Shown here: positions 57,441-64,000 of the stretch, piece after piece
How positions within the stretch are numbered: the stretch's first letter is position 1
Layout of the letters: each line of letters begins with the position of its first letter
Source of the DNA: Suillus spraguei
Taxonomy: Eukaryota > Basidiomycota > Agaricomycetes > Boletales > Suillaceae
DNA: 64,000 bases
Direction of reading: 5' to 3'
Assembly: GCA_016800925.1 (NCBI GenBank)
Contig: JABCPU010000073.1
Span: 155,160-219,159 of the forward strand
Translations under genes and position numbers: made by a program
Notes under the pieces: generated by a model
Told to the model about the DNA's origin: nothing
Seen by the model: the letters and a program-made list of their open reading frames with translations, nothing else
The model's database searches: none

Positions 57441-59370
57441 GACCGTTTTTCACTGGGCTTGAACCTTCATCATACTATAAACAAGCCTATGAGCAATAAA
57501 TCTTATCTGAGAGACACAGATCCTCCATTCTACGAGCATTAGCAGTCCAGTGATGCGTCCAGAGATCTGACAACGCCTCTTTCACTATGCCAGAATTTGT
57601 TATGAACTGGGGTGGCATCACCAGTGACAGTGAAAAGACACAGTCGGTCTACTGGGAAGTTCTACAATGTCCAGAAGAGGACAAGGTGAAAGTATAAGGA
57701 ACACATTCCAAGTACTATCAAGGATTCAGCCTCAAAGATAAGTCTAAGAGGTTCTACGAGAATAGAGACTAAGGCTAAGGAGTGCTTAGACTTAGAGACG
57801 ATTCAAGACGACTTAGGTTGGAGACCTAAGCGAAGGATGTTCCAGGTAAAACCCAGTAAGATTAAAGTAAAGTATACAAGCATAATACAATGTGCTTAAA
57901 TAGGCCAATAAGTGCGCACGGACCAAGAGAGAGATGTGAGAATGTAAGTGCATATCCAAAGAAGGAAGGCAACTATAGTACAGATGCATTGAGCATATGA
58001 GTCAGAGTCACGTTACGTAATATACAAAGTAAAGGAGGCAGAAAATAAATAGGGGCACGCACGATTGTAACAGAATTCTAATCAGCATCCTGATATGTGC
58101 TACAGAATCTCTACTACAATCTACCTACCCCAAAGACCCAGAACTGTACCATACTTCTATTCTCTCAGGTAAAGGCTGGATCATGGAGCTTCTTACCAGT
58201 CATCCAGAACACATTAAATGCAAACTGGGTATGTATGCACATGCCTTTGAAGCACTCATCTCTGAGCTCCGTAACTTTGGCTATGTTGACTCCAAGTTCA
58301 TCTCACTGGAAGAACAAGTTGCTATATTTCTATATACTAGCATCACAGGCCTGACTACCAGGCACATAGGGGAGCAGTTTCAAAGATCAAATGACACAAT
58401 TTCATGGTGAGTGCTATGATTCTGTTTATCTATACAATACATCTCATATTTCCTAGTTATTCTAAAAGGATTCTACACATATTCTCATCTCCCCCATTCA
58501 ACACTACCTATGTCCACTTACCGGACGGAACTTCAGTCTCTGGAAGACTCAAACAACCCTAAATTTTGGCCTTTTTTGAGGATGCTGTTGGTGCAATCGA
58601 CAGAAGCCACATTCATGTGTCACCCCCTGCCTTTGAATGCACTGTATATCGTAATCGCAAAGGTTTTGTCTCACAGAACTGTTTATTTGCTTGCGACTTT
58701 GAGCTTAATTTTGTCTACTCTTTGACTGGGTGGGAGGGTTCAGCTAACAATGCTCATATCTATGAGGATGCACATGCACATGACTTCCATATTCCATGGC
58801 AGAAGTATTACCTAGCAGCAGGATTCCCACTCTGCCCTGAACTTCTTGTACCATACCATGGTGTCCGTTATCACCTTGCAGAGTGGGGCCATGCAAATAC
58901 CAGGTATGTCTCTCAATTTGTTTGTTTTTATAACTTATATTTTAATTGCAGGCCTGTCAATAAAGAGGAACTTTTCAACCTACGTCATGCATCTGCATGA
59001 AACGTAATAGAGTGCATCTTTGGCATCTTAAAATGCCACTTTCACATTCTCCTCTTAGCACTAGAGTACTCCCTTGACACTCAAGCACGAATTCCTGCTG
59101 CATTGTGTGCAGTCCACAACTTCATGTGTCTACATGATCCTAGTAAAGATGAGAATGAAGAATTGGTGCCAAATCATACACATTTGAGAACCCTGATTTT
59201 CAGGACAAGCTAACAATGACGATGGTAGTGGTTGTGCAATGCATGAATGCATTGCACAAGCAATGTGGGATCAGTATCAGGGTGTCGTGCATGAGAGGGC
59301 ACCGTTGGACTCAGAAGGTCCAGACTTAGAGGTATCAGACTTCAAGAGCGAATTAGAGAGCATAGCATAG
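57440..59370 (+). pseudogene. PIF/Harbinger transposase of a two-gene element, interrupted by LTR-A
   Basis: The plus strand reads an N-terminal piece near 57440-57597 (MARTVFHWA, SERHRSSILRAL), then LTR-A, then HPEHIKCKLGMYAHAFEALI, FGYVDSKFISLEEQVAIFLY and RHIGEQFQRSNDTISW (58180-58408). After an intron come FEDAVGAIDRSHIHV (first Asp), RNRKGFVSQNCLFACDFEL, GWEGSANNAHIYEDA (second acidic position written Asn), YHGVRYHLAEWGHAN, KEELFNLRHASA and NVIECIFGILK (the Glu), stopping at 59370. The D-D-E set is thus D-N-E, YYLADAG has lost its Asp (YYLAAG), and a stop follows HASA at about 59000. It has the classical order of HARBI1-like transposases. The facing gene at 59567-62651 would be its DNA-binding partner. 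Confidence 0.88.
57598..58072 (-). mobile_element. Solo LTR-A nested in the Harbinger transposase
   Basis: A 475-bp block from TGTTATGAAC to GATTGTAACA, with GAATT on both sides (57593-57597 and 58073-58077). Same orientation as the LTRs of the 2-11.6 kb Gypsy element. Confidence 0.94.
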
Positions 59371-60404
59371 TGAAACACATGTAATTGCTATGGAAACAAC
59401 AAGCTATTTTCTATGGAAACAATGAGTATGAAATTGAATGACAAATGATTGCATGTGAGATTGAAACAAATGGACAAGTAAACTACACAGCACAGTTACA
59501 ACAACATCTGCAGATGGACATATGGCACCGATGGTGCTTGTGGGTTCTTCTGAAACCTATACTGGATCATGTTTGGATGAATGTGTACCACATGTCTTTG
59601 TCATCAGTTTGAAGGTATACATTGGTGACAGCTGGGTCATCTGCAAACATGTGCATGATGATGACCCTCTCCTGCAATGGATAGCAGTCTACATCTTCAC
59701 TGTTCAAGATATGCAAGGTAGCATGTCTTTGCTTCTCCAGCCTTTCTGCATCAGTAACCATACCCTTCTCAATCACATCAGTAAGGCAATTAATGGACCC
59801 CTGCATGCCCACGACAGCCGCAGCTGGCGTGATCTTGGCTGCTCTTGCAGCACTAGTCATCATTACAGACTGGCCGCTACCAAGATGTGACTGGCTTGCA
59901 TGTGACTTCTGTTTCTTTGAGGCTGGAGCCTCAGACTGTTGTGGCTATTCTGATAAAGGCACTGTGGATGTAAACGTGGTTGCCTCATCTTGGAACATGG
60001 ATGTGGCATTGTGTGAATGCTCACTGGTACTGCAGGTTGTAGAGAGAGTCATTCGCCTGGGAGTGTTACGAACTGGGATGGCGTCACCAGCAACAGTGAA
60101 AAGACACAGCCAGTCTGCTGGGAAGTTCTACTACATTCAGAAGAGAATGAGGATGGTAAGTACACAGAGGATTCCGAGTATGAACAGAGTTCAAGTCTAA
60201 GAGTCACGACTCAAAGATGATTGAGAATAATGACTAAGGCTAAGGAGTGCTTAGACTTAGAGACAATTCAAGACGACTAAGGATTGGGGGTCCTTAGCGA
60301 AGAGGAATCCAGGTAAAACCCAGTAAGATTAAAGTGGGGAAATACAAGCGTAATACACTGTGCTTAAATAGGACCATATGTGCGCACAGACCATGTAACC
60401 ATGG

Positions 60405-62115
60405 TGTAAAGATACAACCTAACCTGGGCTGTAGATAAACTACCTCCTAAGTTAGTATGTGAGTCTTGTGCTCCATCTAGTCTGCTTCACTTGTGAGAAC
60501 AAGAGCGTTCAACCCTAAAGGGGGATGCCTATTAGTATGGTCAAGTTCGAGTCAAACTTATGTGCGAAAGAAGTGTTGAGGTCAGCGGTAAGTTGCCACA
60601 GTCAGCGATGATGCCGCCAGAACTAGCATTGTGTGTAGCGGTGCTACTGTCATATACCATACTTCTAATCTCAGATCCGATCATATCCGTCCAGATCCGA
60701 TCGTTTCCATATCCGTCCGGTCCACAGATCCTGTCCAGACCACCCATCCGAATGTACTCACTTCTCGCACCTTAACTCCCTGGTGAACATCTGCGTCTAT
60801 CTCCTTTTGTCATTTCTCCTACTACCGGTACTCCGGCTGTTTATAATTCTGTCCTGTGTTACTGATCCGTTTCCTGTGTTCATTTCCGATTCATGCTTAC
60901 TGATCCGCTGTGCAATAACTAATAGACTTCTGTTACACTTCGTACATAGCCCTCAGTCCCGGACTTGCTAATTATCCGTCTTAGATACTTACTGTATATA
61001 AACCACTTGTAGATCTCCGTAGAACCTTAGTTCGAATATCATCTTAGATTCTACTCATTCTGCCTCCTCCGGACTTAAGCCACTCTCCGCTTTAAGTCAC
61101 CTTCCGAGACTTAGGATTGACTCCTATAGTCTATACCTCCGACTCTATCTTCGGATAGTCCATCTCCGTTAGTTTCTAGTTAGGAACTCGTTCCAAAACT
61201 AGCCTTAATCTCTGTCCTCTCCTTACGTTCCGAATTACCTTCGGACATATTATATCCGATACCTTTGGACACCCGGATCCGTCACGCAACCCCTTCCGGG
61301 TCTTCGGACGAATAACTCCTCCCTGAAATAAGGGGCATTACTCGAGAAAGGGGCACAGTGTACGAACTGAGGCCAAAGCCCTTCGGATCTCTCTACCCTT
61401 GAGTACAGTCTTAACAGCTACCGTGGTTGAGATATAGTCAGAAACAGTTGCGTCGAGCGAACAATGTCGAGCAATAATATCAGCGGTAATGGTAAGGTTG
61501 CAAGCAGTGCAAAGAAACAGTAAAGAAGTCCACAGTACTTTCAGCGGTAAAGTAGCAGTGCATGAGAAATTCAGTCAAAATAACAGTCAAAAGTCCAGCG
61601 GTAACGGAGAACGAGCATGATAGATTAACGAGTGATAAGGAAACTTTAAAGACTATGTCCACTACTGGGTAGATCCAGAGCTAGACAATAATCCTGACCT
61701 ATAGTATGTGCAATGGTGTAAAATCAGGTGCTGTATTGTGTGGGGTATGCGGTGCTTATATCCTAAATCGTATGTACTCAGAATACTCTAGGTGAGATCA
61801 GTAGCGCTGGAGTGTAGTAACCACCGTAAGTAAACATAGCATGAGGCAACATGTAATAAGGCTTGCCATGGAATCAGTGATAACGAACATAAAACAAATG
61901 ACGCACCAAATGGAGCTATGCGGATGCAGCAAGGACATGGGAGGACATTGGTATGTGGAACGAGGTGCGGTAGTCAGTACAGTGTGCAGTAAGCGTGGGA
62001 TGCCGCCGATAATGCTAAAGGGGTAAGACGACCATGGACAAGTGGTAACTCCTGTAGATGTGAGACGAGTGTCAAAAGATGGGGTTTTAAGCCCAGTGCC
62101 AATATGTTCATTACA
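60405..62115 (-). mobile_element. LTR-B nested in LTR-A
   Basis: Starts TGTAAAGATA, ends TTCATTACA, with ATGG on both sides (60401-60404 and 62116-62119), a perfect 4-bp duplication. Contains LTR-C at 60648-61416; without it the copy is 942 bp. Confidence 0.93.
60648..61416 (+). mobile_element. Solo LTR-C nested in LTR-B
   Basis: A 769-bp block from TGTCATATAC to CTTAACA, with GCTAC on both sides (60643-60647 and 61417-61421). Removing it restores the family-B sequence GGTGCTACCGTGG. Confidence 0.95.
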
Positions 62116-62689
62116 ATGGGAAGTATACTGCATATCCTAATAAGGAAGACATGTATTGTACAAACACATTGAAGTGTATAAGTCAGTGATTTAGCATACC
62201 TGTATGGTAAATCAAACAAGAACAAAAGAAATGACATAAGTGAATGAAAATGAATAGGGGTACATATAACTGTAACACTCAGGGTGCCACTGGTTAATTC
62301 CAGACTGTTTACAATACTTATCAATAGTATTGTGGATCTGTTTTAACTAGATGCTTGTTAGCTGAGATAATGACTGAGAAATCAGTAATGCACAGATGTT
62401 CACTTTGTCTGGCACATTTTGTCAGTCTTTTGTGGGCCCTGTGTCCTCTTGGGCGTGATAGACTTTGCTGCCCCATTGAATGTCACGATCTTGAAGTTAC
62501 CTCCTTCTGCACACTCTGATCGATGCTCATGAAGGTAGTCAATTAGTGCTGTTACTTCTGGTTTGGTCCAAAAGGCCTTTTCTTTCTCTTGAGCCATGAG
62601 AACAGTGGTATCATGCACAGCAAGAGCTGTTAGAGATACAACACTTGTCAAGATATGTCTATGATGGGTGAGATGGACACCCTTGAGAT

Positions 62690-62802
62690 TATCAATGTGA
62701 TAACAACCAAGGTCAGCCGCTCGGGGTGTGCCATGCCAACCATACCTGCCGACCGCAAATCAACTTGACCTAACTTCACACATGAGTTTCCTAACTAGCT
62801 CT
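62690..62802. repeat. Dispersed repeat, inverted partner of 49163-49247
   Basis: About 85 bp (AAGGTCAGCCGCTCGGGGTG ... GAGTTTCCTAACTAGCTCT) matches the complement of 49163-49247 with a few changes. It ends where the next MITE starts. Confidence 0.75.
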
Positions 62803-62804
62803 TA

Positions 62805-63583
62805 GAAGGCCTGGTCAATTCTAAAATGTTGTTTGTCAATGTTGACTTGACCTTATGGCTGTCCTCTCGTAAATTACTTATGTGTGCCCTAAGCCTTTCC
62901 TGATCTGGCCACCGCCACTTCGGTTATTTCTTCACATGGGAAATATTCAACACGTCACAAAGTATTCTTGTCTGCTAAGCCTTGCTGTATAGAGCCCAAG
63001 CTAGCTAAACCTTTTCATGTGTTGTTGCCCCCCAATCCTCAACCTTTCCATGAATCAATGTTTTTAAAAAAATATTGTTTATTATGACAGCTACCTAAAC
63101 CTTTTTGTGTATTATTTTTCCTTCATTCTATTAATGGTACTTGGTCTACTAGACGTCTGTTTTCTCGGGCAAGTTTCGAGTACTGAATGTTCATTAATGT
63201 CCTCCTAAACTTTCTATTCATGATACTCACGGTCCACTACTAGGGTCTGTTTTTTCGGATGAGTCATTTGAGCTATGGCTTGATGTTGCATCAATGATTC
63301 AGTGCTTTCAGTTCTGATGCAGACATGTTAAACTGAAATACTCAAAAAATGATTTAGGAAAAGTTTTAGAACTTAGGGAGCAATAATACATGAACAGGTT
63401 TAGGAATATCACTCGCAAATGTTTAGGTAGCTAGCTTGGGCTCTATCCAGCAAGGCTTAGTAGACGAGAATACTTTGCGACCTGTTGAACATTTCCCATG
63501 TGAAGGCATAAGTAATTTACGAGAGGACAGCCGTAAGGTCAAGTCGACATTGACAACGACATTTGAGAATTGACCAGGCCTTC
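62805..63583. mobile_element. 779-bp MITE with about 200-bp inverted ends and TA flanks
   Basis: The left end (GAAGGCCTGGTCAATTCT ... AATGTTGACTTGACC, CTGTCCTCTCGTAAATTACT, CACATGGGAAAT, CCCAAGCTAGCTAAAC, 62805-63025) is matched in inverse orientation by 63420-63583. TA stands on both sides (62803-62804 and 63584-63585), as in Tc1/mariner-type insertions. The interior (63030-63420) is AT-rich and non-coding. Confidence 0.82.
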
Positions 63584-63585
63584 TA

Positions 63586-64000
63586 GACATGCTTACAAGG
63601 CCGCACGGCGGACTTTGAAATAACCTATGCCTTGCACGCCTCAACCCGAAGACTCCATCTTGAGTGCGATGGACAACTTACCTCTCGAGGATCGTCCAAA
63701 CCGGAATCATTTGAACCCTGATTAGCCATCCAGTGGCAAAATGATCGTGCTCTCACTGATACCTTAGTGTCTTATCTGACCACTCATTCTGCCGACTGTA
63801 GAGTCTTATTTTATTCTGATGGTAAAAAATGATGGCTGCTGTCGATGACAACCCAACAGACTCGGATAAGGGCCAGATTCATCACAATATCGCAAAACTC
63901 TTATTTGCAGCCCACCCTAAGTATGGTACTGCCTTTTCGCAGTTGGCAATCAAACCAGTGATCCTATGTCGGATTAGAACCAGAAACAGGTACTTCCCAC
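63586..64000. other. Right edge, nothing firm
   Basis: Plus-strand pieces such as MDNLPLEDRPNRNHLNPD (63670-63724) end at a stop. No family recognised. The feature may continue beyond the window. Confidence 0.3.

Larger units (their letters stand above)
60064..62277 (-). mobile_element. LTR-A copy interrupted by LTR-B (itself interrupted by LTR-C)
   Basis: Starts TGTTACGAAC and ends AACTGTAACA. The left part (60064-60400) follows family A and the right part (62116-62277) follows its 3' half, more divergently. Flanking 5-mers GGGAG and CTCAG do not match. Confidence 0.8.
59567..62651 (-). pseudogene. SANT/Myb-like DNA-binding protein of the Harbinger element, interrupted by nested LTRs
   Basis: The N-terminal exon (62651-62404) reads MAQEKEKAFWTKPEVTALID, YLHEHRSECAEGGNFK and KSITPKRTQGPQKTDKMCQTK, the Trp-rich opening of a SANT/Myb-like domain. 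After a GT-AG intron (62347-62403) it continues LKQIHNTIDKYCKQSGIN. The LTR-A insertion follows. The C-terminal part (60060-59567) reads VMMTSAARAAKITPAAAVVG, MQGSINCLTDVIEKGMVTDA and ERVIIMHMFADDPAVTNVYL. PIF/Harbinger elements carry such a second protein, which binds the element ends with the transposase. The central part of the domain, usually dozens of residues, seems missing, so a deletion probably accompanied the LTR event. Confidence 0.78.

Overview
The window looks like repeat-rich nuclear DNA of a basidiomycete fungus, most likely a mushroom-forming Agaricomycete. I infer this from the fungal gene families (a polyporopepsin-like aspartic peptidase, a fungal-type ABC transporter, a DOPA 4,5-dioxygenase), the short GT-AG introns, and the mixture of Ty3/Gypsy, Tnp2 (CACTA) and PIF/Harbinger elements typical of these genomes. 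There is no sign of prokaryotic organisation. I saw no rRNA, tRNA or CRISPR. The host-type genes total only a few kb. Nearly everything else is transposons, many nested in one another and most of them broken.

Layout. 0.3-1.8 kb: Harbinger transposase pseudogene (-). 2.0-11.65 kb: a 9.6-kb Ty3/Gypsy element coded on the minus strand, with two LTRs and a 5-bp target duplication (CTAAT). It sits in a 60-bp minisatellite and carries three later LTR insertions; it has gag, PR, RT-RNaseH and IN, plus an extra zinc-knuckle ORF after IN. 12.6-16.5 kb: degenerate aspartic peptidase and ABC transporter genes (-). 16.9-18.1 kb: a non-coding repeat with TAGCGCTATATAG-like motifs. 18.15-20.65 kb: a Tnp2 transposase split by an LTR, followed by hairpin-rich DNA to 22.5 kb. 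22.7-24.0 kb: LTR-like copies. 24.0-36.6 kb: a minus-strand coiled-coil gene split in two by a 10.3-kb, satellite-filled near-palindrome flanked by a 7-bp direct repeat; this is the most unusual object here. 36.9-42.35 kb: solo LTRs of several families. 42.7-47.5 kb: a more gene-like island with a tandem dsRBD-like protein (-) and a DOPA 4,5-dioxygenase (+). 49.5-52.7 kb: two unfamiliar genes, one carrying a MITE. 52.8-56.7 kb: a second Tnp2 gene with an LTR in it. 57.4-62.65 kb: a two-gene Harbinger element (transposase + strand, SANT/Myb-like protein - strand), both genes hit by LTRs, one of them three insertions deep. 62.7-63.6 kb: a TA-flanked MITE.

Repeat families named here: LTR-A (about 470 bp, the Gypsy element's own LTR), LTR-B (about 880-950 bp, 4-bp duplications), LTR-C (about 760 bp, 5-bp duplications), LTR-D (about 680 bp, related to C). 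The order of insertion can be read from nesting: Harbinger, then A, then B, then C. Coordinates of spliced genes are approximate because exons were read by eye; frameshifts and stops are frequent, and pseudogene calls rest on them.
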